The notes under the pieces were generated by a model that made no database searches, was not told where the DNA came from, and saw only the letters and a list, made by a program, of their open reading frames with translations. This document shows, one piece after another, positions 16,181 to 23,224 of a DNA stretch of 24,108 nucleotides (positions within the stretch are counted from its first letter, which is position 1; each line of letters starts with the position of its first letter). Location: contig JBHEMZ010000016.1 in NCBI GenBank assembly GCA_046262315.1, forward strand, positions 1 to 24,108. The letters run 5' to 3'. Position numbers and translations under genes: made by a program. This DNA is from JACVRM01 sp046262315 (GTDB lineage: Bacteria; Actinomycetota; Thermoleophilia; Gaiellales; Gaiellaceae).

Positions 16181-17223
16181 TCAGGCGGCCAGGGGGTCGG
16201 TGGCGCCTTTGGGAGCGAAGGGTTGGTTGCGGCTGAGCATGTGCCAGATCGCTTCGGATAGTCGGCGGGCGAGGTCGATCTGGGCGACCTTGGCGCCGCG
16301 TTGCTTGCCGATGCGTGCTTTGGTGTGCTGGTAGCGGTCGCGGTAGGCGGGCTGGGTGCAGGCGTGGGTGGCGGCCTCGACGAGCGCCCAACGGAGATAG
16401 CGGGGACCCTGCTTGGCGAGCGGGCCGCGCAGGTCGCGCTCGCCTGATTGGTAGACGCGCGGGCAGAGGCCGGCGTAGCCGGCGAGTTTCCGCGGCGTGA
16501 GAAAGCGGTTGATGTCGCCGAGTTCGGCGGCGATCGTGTAGGCGAGCACCCAGCCGATCCCGGGCACGGTGCAAAGCAGCGGCACGTAGCGGTGCTCGGC
16601 GCCGAGCCGACGCAGCTCGCGCTCGCAGTCGCTGATCTCACGGTCGAGCTCGTCGATCAAACGCAGGCTGGCCTCGATCGTTCCTTGCCACGGCTCCGGC
16701 AGAGCGAGCCGCGTGAGCAGCTGACGACCGCGGACACCGAACAGGTCGGAGACGGGACAGGGCTTGCCGTGGGTGAGCAGGACGGCGTGGACACGCTGCT
16801 TCAAACTCGAGCGGTGACGCACGAGGTGCAGACGCCAGCGGGCGTGTTCGCGCTCGGCGCGTACCAACGGGTCGGGCAGCCAGATCGCCGGCACCAGCTC
16901 ACGGCGTGAGAGCTCGGCCAGCACCCAGGCGTCGATCCGGTCGGTCTTACCGGCCAGCGGAGCGCCAGCCCTTTCACCTTCAGCGCGTCGGCGATCTCCA
17001 CCTGCCAGCCGGCCAGCTCGAGCCGGTCGTGCACGAAGCGCGCCCCGTTCATCGACTCGATCGCCGCGCGGACCGGCTCGCCGTGACGAGCCAGACGCTC
17101 GCTCAGGCCGCGCAGACCGTCGGCATCAGCCGGCGCCGCACCCCCTCGACCGTCGCACCGTCTACGTCGGAGCAGATGGAAGTCGAGACGCTTGCGGCTG
17201 AGATCCAAACCGGCGTACAACAT
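16181..17223 (-). pseudogene. IS110-family transposase, frameshifted
   Basis: IS110 transposases combine an N-terminal RuvC-like DEDD domain with a C-terminal Tnp_20 domain bearing a catalytic serine, and use a bridge RNA to recombine DNA. The N-terminal frame starts at ATG 17223 (MLYAGLDLSRKRLDFHLL; first acidic residue D6, then AIESMNG) and runs to KVKGLAL. The protein then continues in another frame from about 16960 (LAGKTDRIDAWVLAELSRRE) to the stop at 16181, including VPGIGWVLAYTIAAELGD and the serine motif YQSGERD. The net frameshift falls at 16955-16968. Both domains are otherwise full length with the key residues present, so the element died recently or the frameshift is an assembly error. 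Confidence 0.85.
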
Positions 17224-17230
17224 TGAACTC

Positions 17231-17287
17231 GGGCCTCCTCTCGATAGCTCCAGGCGACAAGCCGGAGCCTGTCACTGCAGGAGGCCC
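17231..17287. other. nested hairpin upstream of the transposase
   Basis: GGGCCTCCT (17231-17239) pairs perfectly with AGGAGGCCC (17279-17287). Inside it CTCC-A-GGC pairs with GCC-GGAG around GACAA, with one bulged A. On the transposase strand this is the 5' leader. It may be part of an IS RNA or a structure limiting transposase read-in. The rest of 17296-17528 holds the repeats and hairpin listed below and no gene. Confidence 0.55.
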
Positions 17288-17322
17288 TTCTTCATGGCAG
17301 TCCTTACTATGTACCCCCGAGC

Positions 17323-17349
17323 GCAACCGGTCGCAACCGAGGGCAACGG
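17323..17349 (+). repeat. GCAACCG direct repeat, three copies, 10-bp period
   Basis: GCAACCG at 17323 and 17333 and GCAACGG at 17343, exactly 10 bp apart. Helically phased repeats like this are typical of a multi-site DNA-binding protein. The opposite-strand version occurs beside the integrase relic at 14746. Confidence 0.6.
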
Positions 17350-17477
17350 TTTCGGCTTGTTTTCGGCGTTTTCACGCGACCCGCGTTTGCCACTGATTGC
17401 CCGCGGCTGCGCCCGCTGGGCTCCATGCTCGCGAGCGTGATTCTTCTTGGTGAGCTTTCTGCAGGGGTGCGGACGCG

Positions 17478-17498
17478 ATCCTGCGCGATGCGCAGGAT
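17478..17498. other. 9-bp perfect hairpin before the cyclase gene
   Basis: ATCCTGCGC (17478-17486), loop GAT, GCGCAGGAT (17490-17498), then TT. It lies 31 bp upstream of the furthest start of the cyclase gene. It could be a weak terminator shielding the cyclase from the IS, a leader attenuator or a protein-binding palindrome. Confidence 0.5.
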
Positions 17499-17528
17499 TT
17501 CGGAGCGGTCGCAAGCTCGCGGTCGGCC

Positions 17529-18890
17529 TTGCCGGTCGGCGCGGCGGCGCGCAAACTATCGGTCGTGGATTGCTCCGACATCTGTTACACGCGCAGCGGA
17601 GACGTCGCGATCGCGTACCAAATCGTGGGCGACGGTCCGCGGGACGTGGTGTTCGTCACCGGCTTTGTGTCCAATCTCGCCTACGCGTGGGAGCACCCGA
17701 TCGTTTGTCGCTTTTACGAGCGGATTGCGTCGTTCGCGAGGATGGTGAGGTTCGATCGGCGGGGGACGGGTCTTTCCGATCGCCCTCGTAGCGTTCCGAC
17801 GCTCGAGACGCGGATGGATGATGTGCGTGCGGTGATGAACGCCGCTGGGATCGAGCGCGCAGCGCTGCTGGCGACATTTGAGGCTGCGCCGATGGCGCTG
17901 CTCTACGGGGCGACGTACCCGGAGCGAACCGCGGCGCTCGTTTTGTTCAACCCGTACGCCAAGGCGGTTTGGAGCGAGGACTACCCCTGGGCAAAGACGG
18001 AGCAGGAATGGCGTCGCGATCTAGCGGAGCTCGAACACGGCTGGGGAAGCCGCGAGTACTTCGACAGCGTCCTCTCCCGGAGCTACCCGTCCGCGGCGGA
18101 CGACGAGAGTTTCCGGAATTGGTTTGTCAACATGATGCGCTACGGGGCCAGCCCGGGCGCTGCCTTGACCGTTCATCGAATGGCGATGGACGTGGACGTG
18201 CGCGACGTTCTCCCTGTCGTGCGCGTGCCGACGTTGATCCTGCACGGACCAAAGAACCGCGGTCACGCCGACTACATGGCGGGGCGGATCCCGCAAGCGA
18301 AACGTCTCGAGATCGCCGACGGCGATCAATCGGTCTGGCTCGTCGGCGCCGTTCCGACGGAAACCGAGCGCTTCGTCGCGGGCGCCTGGGGCGAGGCCGA
18401 GCCGGAGACGATGCTGAGCACCGTCCTGTTCACGGACATCGTCGGTTCGACCGCGAAGGCAATCGATCTCGGCGACCGACGCTGGGCGGAACTTCTCTCC
18501 TCACACCATGCGGTAATCCGTCGTCAGCTCGACCGCTTCCGCGGACGTGAACTCGACACGGCAGGCGACGGGTTCTTCGCGAGCTTTGACGGCCCTGCTC
18601 GGGCGATTCGGTGCGCCCGCGCGATCACCGAGTCGGTCCACGAGCTCGGGCTCGAGGTGCGGGCCGGGCTTCACACCGGCGAGTGCGAGATCGTCGGCGA
18701 CAAGATCGGCGGTGTTGCCGTACACATCGGCGCCCGTGTCGCCGCTCAGGCCGGACCGGGCGAGATCCTCGTCTCGAGCACCGTCAAGGATCTCGTGGCC
18801 GGCTCGGAGATCGGCTTCGGCGATCGCGGCACAGCAGAGTTCAAAGGGCTCGCCGGCGCGTGGCAGCTCTACGCTGTCGAGCACGTCTAG
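17529..18890 (+). CDS. alpha/beta-hydrolase-fold/class III adenylate-guanylate cyclase fusion
   Basis: Residues about 20-285 are an alpha/beta-hydrolase fold and about 290-453 a class III nucleotidyl cyclase that would make cAMP or cGMP. The cyclase part shows the two metal aspartates (LFTDIVGST and DTAGDGFFASF) and the conserved GGVAVHIGARVAAQAGPGEI block, so it looks active. The hydrolase part appears catalytically dead. At the nucleophile elbow, where relatives read roughly GYSEGGP, this protein has ATFEAAP, placing Phe (TTT 17877-17879) at the serine position. The usual 'GxDHxPW' histidine region reads DGDQSVWLVG. It probably acts as a sensor. The furthest start is TTG 17529; GTG 17565 (441 residues) is an alternative closer to the usual N-terminus. 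Neither has a good ribosome site. Confidence 0.88.
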   Translation: MPVGAAARKLSVVDCSDICYTRSGDVAIAYQIVGDGPRDVVFVTGFVSNLAYAWEHPIVCRFYERIASFARMVRFDRRGTGLSDRPRSVPTLETRMDDVRAVMNAAGIERAALLATFEAAPMALLYGATYPERTAALVLFNPYAKAVWSEDYPWAKTEQEWRRDLAELEHGWGSREYFDSVLSRSYPSAADDESFRNWFVNMMRYGASPGAALTVHRMAMDVDVRDVLPVVRVPTLILHGPKNRGHADYMAGRIPQAKRLEIADGDQSVWLVGAVPTETERFVAGAWGEAEPETMLSTVLFTDIVGSTAKAIDLGDRRWAELLSSHHAVIRRQLDRFRGRELDTAGDGFFASFDGPARAIRCARAITESVHELGLEVRAGLHTGECEIVGDKIGGVAVHIGARVAAQAGPGEILVSSTVKDLVAGSEIGFGDRGTAEFKGLAGAWQLYAVEHV

Positions 18891-18901
18891 CAGCGGCGCG
18901 G

Positions 18902-19873
18902 CTAGCGAGTTAGACGTCGGGCTGCGCCGATGCAGGCCGCCGCATAGTCGGCTTGTTTTGCGCAGCAGCTTGTGAGCGTGTCCACGAAGCTGCGTTCGGC
19001 CGGGGAGAGTGGGCGCCCGGCGAGTCGGGCGACGGAGAAGTGTCGTAGCAGCGGCGGTCGGCCGGCGAGCCGGAAGCTTTCGAGGTCTCCGCGTTCGACC
19101 TCTTCGGCGACGGCGTAGCGTGAGAGGAAGGCGAGCCCGAGTCCTTCGCGAGCGGCGCGCTTGATCGCCTCGCTGGAGCCGAGTTCCCAGACGCCGGCGG
19201 GGGTGACGCCGATTGCGCGCAGTTCTTGGTTGATCACCTGCTGCGAGCTCGAGCCCGGCTCGCGCGCGAGCAACATGAACCGAGACAGCTTTGTGGGCGC
19301 AAGCGTGCCGTGCTTGAGCGGCGCGAGACCGGGCTTGGCGACGCCGACGATCTCGTCCTCGAGGAATGGTTCGAGCTCGATGCGCTCGTCTGTCTCGCTG
19401 GCGCCGACGAGCGCGAGCTGGACGCGGCCGCTCAGGAGCCGTTTCAGGATTTCCTCGCTGGCGGCTACCTCGACCTCGACGGTTACGCCGGGGTAACTGC
19501 GGCGGAAGCAGCCGAGCGTGTCGGGGAGCAGGTAGACGCCCGGCGCGGTCGAGGCGCCGAGGTGGATCGTGCCGGTCTGCAGGCCGGCGAGCGCGCCGAG
19601 CTCTTCCTCGGCGGCGCCGAGGCTGGAAAGGGCTTGCGCGGAACGGGCTGCGAGCACCTGCCCGGCCTCGGTGAGGCGGCTGCCGCGCCCGGTGCGCTCG
19701 ACTAAGCGTTGGCCGGCGGCGGCCTCGAGCAGGCGCAGGTGCTGGCTGGCGCTCGGCTGTCCGATCCCGATCGCGGCCGCGGCCGCCGACACGCTGCCTT
19801 GCCGCTCGATCTCGACGAGTAGGCGCATGCGGGTGGTGTCCCAGAGCTCGCGCAGAGGGCTCGTCGCCGCCAT
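18902..19873 (-). CDS. LysR-family transcriptional regulator
   Basis: A 323-residue LysR-type regulator. The N-terminal winged helix (residues about 10-70: RMRLLVEIERQGSVSAAAAA, then QPSASQHLRLLE) is canonical, and the substrate-binding domain starts near 98 (GTIHLGASTAPGVYLLPDTL), with the style of CysB/CysL/YeiE-type members. It is divergently transcribed from the persulfide-dioxygenase-like gene across 70 bp that contain a perfect palindrome, so it likely regulates both itself and the downstream sulfur cluster. A sulfur-compound co-inducer is an inference from this context. ATG 19873 is the start; the sequence between operator and start leaves only a minimal ribosome site. Confidence 0.9.
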   Translation of the reverse strand: MAATSPLRELWDTTRMRLLVEIERQGSVSAAAAAIGIGQPSASQHLRLLEAAAGQRLVERTGRGSRLTEAGQVLAARSAQALSSLGAAEEELGALAGLQTGTIHLGASTAPGVYLLPDTLGCFRRSYPGVTVEVEVAASEEILKRLLSGRVQLALVGASETDERIELEPFLEDEIVGVAKPGLAPLKHGTLAPTKLSRFMLLAREPGSSSQQVINQELRAIGVTPAGVWELGSSEAIKRAAREGLGLAFLSRYAVAEEVERGDLESFRLAGRPPLLRHFSVARLAGRPLSPAERSFVDTLTSCCAKQADYAAACIGAARRLTR

Positions 19874-19882
19874 CTCTGTTAC

Positions 19883-19897
19883 CGATAGCAGCTATCG
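19883..19897. promoter_or_regulatory. palindromic operator between lysR and the sulfur cluster
   Basis: CGATAGC-A-GCTATCG, a perfect 7-bp palindrome with one central base, 10 bp upstream of the lysR start and 47 bp upstream of the divergent gene. Position and symmetry suit a LysR autoregulatory site. Confidence 0.6.
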
Positions 19898-19943
19898 CTA
19901 ACTTCGTCTAGCCCGATCACCGGCGCCGGCCTAGCCTGGGGCT

Positions 19944-20699
19944 GTGATCCTGCGCCCGTTCCTCTACGAGGACACGGCCTGTGCGTCGTATCTGTTCGGC
20001 TGCCTGAGCGAGCGCAAGCTCGCGGTTGTCGATCCGCACGAGGCGCTGGTCGAGCGTTATCTCGCTGCGGCCGAGCGCGCGGGTGCACCGATTGCGGCGG
20101 TTTTCGAGACGCATGTGCAGGCCGATCATGTGTCGGGTCTGCCGGCGCTGGTGGAGGCGACGGGTGCAACGCCGTACCTGCCCGCCGGAGCGCAGGTGGA
20201 GTTCGAGCACGAGCAGCTCGAGGAGGGCGCGGAGCTCGCGCTCGGGAACACGCGCGTGCGCGCGCTCGCGACGCCGGGGCACGCGCCGGCGCACAACGCC
20301 TACGTCATCGGCGATCGGCGCCGCGGCGACGAGGAGCCTTGGCTGGTCTTCACGGGCGATTCGCTGCTCGTCGGCGACGTCGGTCGTCCCGACCTGCACG
20401 CGCAGGGTGAGCCGGGGGAGCTGGCACGCGAGCTGTACGCATCGATCCGGCGCCTGCTCGACCTGCCTGACGGGGTGCTGGTCTACCCCAGCCACTACGG
20501 TGGCTCCGTCTGCGGCCGGGCGCTGTCGGGAAATCCGTTCTCGACGATCGGTTTCGAGCGCCAGCACAACCAGGCGGTCGCCGCTGCCGACGTCGAGACG
20601 TTCGTGCGTGAGTTGCTCGTTGACGTCCCGCCGCCACCAGCCGATCAGGCGCGGATTGTCGCGGCGAACCGGGTCGGCATCGCACCCGCGCGCGCATGA
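19944..20699 (+). CDS. ETHE1-like metallo-beta-lactamase-fold persulfide dioxygenase
   Basis: MBL-fold enzyme of 251 residues resembling ETHE1/persulfide dioxygenases, which oxidise glutathione or low-molecular-weight persulfides to sulfite using one iron. The iron ligands expected by alignment are present: His57 in THVQADH, His113 in ATPGHAPAHN and Asp139 in FTGDSLLVGDVGRPDL, with His184 in YPSHYGG. The second His of the usual HxHxDH is Gln59. In ETHE1, as I recall it, that position is not an iron ligand, so activity is still plausible. There is no fused rhodanese domain. GTG 19944 is used as start with no clear ribosome site, possibly a near-leaderless message. Its stop overlaps the MFS start (ATGA), so the two are coupled. 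Confidence 0.85.
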   Translation: MILRPFLYEDTACASYLFGCLSERKLAVVDPHEALVERYLAAAERAGAPIAAVFETHVQADHVSGLPALVEATGATPYLPAGAQVEFEHEQLEEGAELALGNTRVRALATPGHAPAHNAYVIGDRRRGDEEPWLVFTGDSLLVGDVGRPDLHAQGEPGELARELYASIRRLLDLPDGVLVYPSHYGGSVCGRALSGNPFSTIGFERQHNQAVAAADVETFVRELLVDVPPPPADQARIVAANRVGIAPARA

Positions 20700-22030
20700 G
20701 CGGCGTTCGGCTCGGCCTGCGCGCAAACGCCGCGCAGTTCAGCCTGTTGGTCGGGCTGAACGCGCTCGTCGGGGCGATGGTCGGGATGGAGCGAAGCGTG
20801 CTGCCGCTCGTCGGTGAGCACGACTTCCATCTCTCCTCACACGCCGCCGTGCTTGCCTTCGTGGTCGCGTTCGGTGCGGCCAAAGCAGTTACCAACCTCG
20901 GCGCCGGTGCGCTCGCCGACCGAGTCGGGCGCAAGCGCTTGCTCGTGCTCGGCTGGCTGCTCGCGCTGCCGGTCGCGCCGCTGCTCGCGCTTGCTCCGAG
21001 CTGGTGGCTGATCGTCGCCGCCAACATCTTCCTGGGTGCGAACCAGGGGCTGGCCTGGTCGATGACGGTCGTGATGAAGATCGACCTCGCCGGGCCGGCG
21101 CGACGCGGCTTGGCGCTCGGGTTGAACGAGTCGGCCGGCTATCTCGGCGTTGCGATGAGCGCCTTTGCGACCGGGGCGCTGGCGGGCAGCATCGCTCCGC
21201 GCACGGTCGTGTGGGCGGGTGCGTTCGCGATTGCGCTCGCCGGAACAGTGATCGCGCTCGTGTTCGTGCGCGACACGGGCTGGCACGTTGCGCGCGAACA
21301 AGCGGAGCACGGTGAGCGTGAGGCGCTGCTGCTGCGGGCCGCCTTCGTCGAAGCGAGCGTGCGCGACCCGATCCTGCGTGCCTGCTCGCAGGCTGGGCTC
21401 GTCAACAACCTGAACGACGCGCTCGCTTGGGGGCTGGCGCCGCTGTACCTTGCCGCGCACGGCGCGGGTGCGACCAGGATCGGCGTTGTCGCCGCCGTCT
21501 ATCCCGGCGTTTGGGGCTTCCTCCAGCTCGGCACCGGCTGGCTCTCCGACCACACCGGGCGCAAGCCGCTGATCACGTTCGGGATGCTCGTGCAGGCGGG
21601 TGCGCTCGCACTCCTGGTCGCGGGCGGCGGCGCGTTCGTACCGTCGCTCGTGGCCGCAGCGCTGCTCGGGGCCGGCACCGCCTTCGTCTACCCGACCCTA
21701 ATCGCTGCCGTCTCGGATGTCGTGCAGCCGCGCGACCGCGCCTCGGTCGTCGGCGTCTACCGCTTCTGGCGCGACACAGGTTTCGTCGTCGGAGCACTGC
21801 TGGCCGGCTTCCTCGCTGACGCGCTCGGCACTGGGGCAGCGATCGCGATCGTCGCGACTCTCACCGGCGCCAGCGGGCTGCTCGTGGCCGCAACGCGGTG
21901 GGAGCCGCCCGCTGCGGGTCGACTTCGCCTGCCCCAATGGCTGCCATCGCCAATTCGTCTTGGCCGATCCGAGCCGACCGCGTACGCTCGAATTCGAACG
22001 GGCGGTCGAGTCCCAGAGGAGGAGAGATGA
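20696..22030 (+). CDS. MFS transporter
   Basis: Major facilitator superfamily transporter of 444 residues with about 12 hydrophobic segments. The signature loop between TM2 and TM3 is GALADRVGRKRLL, repeated in the second half as GWLSDHTGRKPLI. ATG 20696 overlaps the preceding stop by 4 bp. Context suggests export or import of a sulfur compound (sulfite, thiosulfate or an organosulfur/arsenic species), but the substrate cannot be read from the sequence. The last 40 residues (from about 21900) are hydrophilic and unlike an MFS tail; in the +1 frame over the same bases there is a more protein-like stretch (see findings), so the natural C-terminus may differ. Confidence 0.88.
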   Translation: MSGVRLGLRANAAQFSLLVGLNALVGAMVGMERSVLPLVGEHDFHLSSHAAVLAFVVAFGAAKAVTNLGAGALADRVGRKRLLVLGWLLALPVAPLLALAPSWWLIVAANIFLGANQGLAWSMTVVMKIDLAGPARRGLALGLNESAGYLGVAMSAFATGALAGSIAPRTVVWAGAFAIALAGTVIALVFVRDTGWHVAREQAEHGEREALLLRAAFVEASVRDPILRACSQAGLVNNLNDALAWGLAPLYLAAHGAGATRIGVVAAVYPGVWGFLQLGTGWLSDHTGRKPLITFGMLVQAGALALLVAGGGAFVPSLVAAALLGAGTAFVYPTLIAAVSDVVQPRDRASVVGVYRFWRDTGFVVGALLAGFLADALGTGAAIAIVATLTGASGLLVAATRWEPPAAGRLRLPQWLPSPIRLGRSEPTAYARIRTGGRVPEEER

Positions 22031-22040
22031 GAGGAATCGA

Positions 22041-22415
22041 GTGTCTTTGACAGACAACGCGAAGGTCGTCGTCAACCTTGCCACCGGCCTCGAGGATGCC
22101 GAGCGCGTGACGGTCGCGTTCCTCGTCGGTGGCGCCGCACTCGAGCAGGGGAAGAAGGTAGCGATGTTCCTGACCAAGGAGGCTGTGCGACTAGGGCTGC
22201 CGGGCTATGCGGAGGCGGTCGCCTGCGACGGCTGCCCACCGCTCTCCCGTCTTCTTCAACAGTACGCGGAGGGCGGCGGCGAACTGCTCGTCTGTCCGAT
22301 CTGCTTCAGCGCGCGCAAGCTCGACGAGTCGAACCTCCTTCCGAACGCCCGCCTCGCCGGAGCCACGCCGCTTTGGGAGTGGATCGGCGAGGGCGCTACG
22401 GTCTTCAGTTACTGA
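22041..22415 (+). CDS. DsrE-family sulfur-relay protein
   Basis: A 124-residue DsrE/DsrF-fold protein. The opening AKVVVNLATGLEDAERVTVA, the mid-segment GKKVAMFLTKEAVRLGL and CPICF near the C-terminus are family features; DsrE proteins bind and pass persulfide sulfur on cysteine. Candidate reactive cysteines are in ACDGCPP and VCPICF. The start GTG 22041 has AGAGGA about 5 nt upstream. It lies 10 bp after the MFS stop and 15 bp before the ArsM-like gene, in the same direction, consistent with one operon linking persulfide oxidation, transport and sulfur transfer. Confidence 0.85.
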   Translation: MSLTDNAKVVVNLATGLEDAERVTVAFLVGGAALEQGKKVAMFLTKEAVRLGLPGYAEAVACDGCPPLSRLLQQYAEGGGELLVCPICFSARKLDESNLLPNARLAGATPLWEWIGEGATVFSY

Positions 22416-22430
22416 CGCGAGCGGAGGGCA

Positions 22431-23215
22431 ATGGCTGTTGAGGTAGAGATCGACGTCGAGGTCCTGAAGAGCGAGATCAAGAAGACCTACGCATCGGTCT
22501 CCGAACAGCCGGAGAACGACTTCATCTTCCCGACCGGCCGCCCGTGGGCCGAAGATCTCGCCTATCCAGAGGAGCTTGCGAAGGTGCCGGAGGCCGCTGT
22601 CGAGTCGTTCGCCGGCGTCGCCAACCCGTGGCAGCTTGGCCGGCTCGCACCCGGCGAGCGAGTGCTCGATCTCGGCTCCGGGGCCGGCACCGACTCGCTC
22701 GTCGCCGCCCAGATGGTCGGCGAGCAGGGCCACGTCACCGGCATCGACATGACACCGGAAATGCTCACCAAGGCGCGCGCGGCCGCCGCGGAAATGGGAG
22801 CCGAGAACGTGGAGTTCGTCGAGGGCGAGGCGGAGCGGCTGCCGTTCGGAGACGAGAGCTTCGACGTCGTGATCTCGAACGGCGTCATCGACCTGATCCC
22901 CGACAAGGACGCCGTCTTCACCGAGCTCTACCGCCTGCTCGACCGGGCGGGCGGATCCAGATCGCGGACGTGACGATCCAGAACCCCGTCAGCGCCGAAG
23001 GCCGCCGGAACATCGACCTCTGGACCGGGTGAATTGCCGGAGCGCTGCTGGAAGCAGCGTACGCCAAGCTCCTCGAGCGGCACGGGTTCGAGCGGATCGA
23101 GACAGGCCAGTTGGTCGACACCTACGCCCGCTCGAACTTCGAGGACACACGTCGCAAGGCGCAGAAGTACGGTGCCCGCGGAACGACCCTGAAGGCGTAC
23201 AAGCCGAGCGAGTGA
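22431..23215 (+). CDS. ArsM-like SAM methyltransferase, candidate selenoprotein, with one frameshift
   Basis: Class I SAM methyltransferase of about 260 residues in the arsenite-methyltransferase (ArsM-like) group. It has the N-terminal FPTGRPWAEDL and AVESFAGVANPWQLG, motif I VLDLGSGAGTDS, then VISNGVIDLIPDKDAVF. The start ATG 22431 follows GGAGGG. At about 22940 one base is missing (CTC-GACCGG where CTCCGACCGG would keep frame). The other frame then continues perfectly with PGGRIQIADVTIQNPVSAEG, then NIDLWTG, an in-frame TGA at 23030-23032, then IAGALLEAAYAKLLERHGF to the stop at 23213. In relatives, as I recall, this TGA position is the Cys of 'DLWTGCIAGAL'. A SECIS-like hairpin follows. 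Selenocysteine is the attractive reading; pseudogene or assembly error is the alternative. Confidence 0.75.
23042..23060 (+). promoter_or_regulatory. SECIS-like hairpin downstream of TGA (ArsM-like gene)
   Basis: GCGCTGC (23042-23048), loop TGGAA, GCAGCGT (23054-23060): six Watson-Crick pairs plus one G-T. Sixteen bases separate the TGA from the loop, and the second loop base is G. Bacterial SECIS elements lie directly after the UGA with a small apical loop containing G in its first two positions, about 16-37 nt away. Confidence 0.5.
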
Positions 23216-23224
23216 GCGGGAGCT

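Larger units (their letters stand above)
16018..17295 (-). mobile_element. IS110/IS1111-type insertion sequence (defective)
   Basis: A frameshifted IS110-family transposase is bracketed by a perfect 13-bp inverted repeat: ATGAAGAAGGGCC at 16018-16030 and GGCCCTTCTTCAT at 17283-17295. Subterminal inverted repeats and a long non-coding region downstream of the transposase (about 150 bp here against about 70 bp upstream) are features of the IS1111 subgroup. The exact ends cannot be fixed without an empty-site comparison. The left repeat lies inside the anticodon-like hairpin of the tRNA fragment. Confidence 0.6.

Noticed and set aside
16955..16968. Programmed frameshift in the IS110 transposase
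   Set aside because: IS110-family elements normally have one continuous transposase frame, and no slippery heptamer is visible at the junction.
20098..20118. Loss of activity in the ETHE1-like enzyme through HxHxDH to HxQxDH
   Set aside because: The replaced histidine is, to my knowledge, not one of the three iron ligands of persulfide dioxygenases, which are all present.
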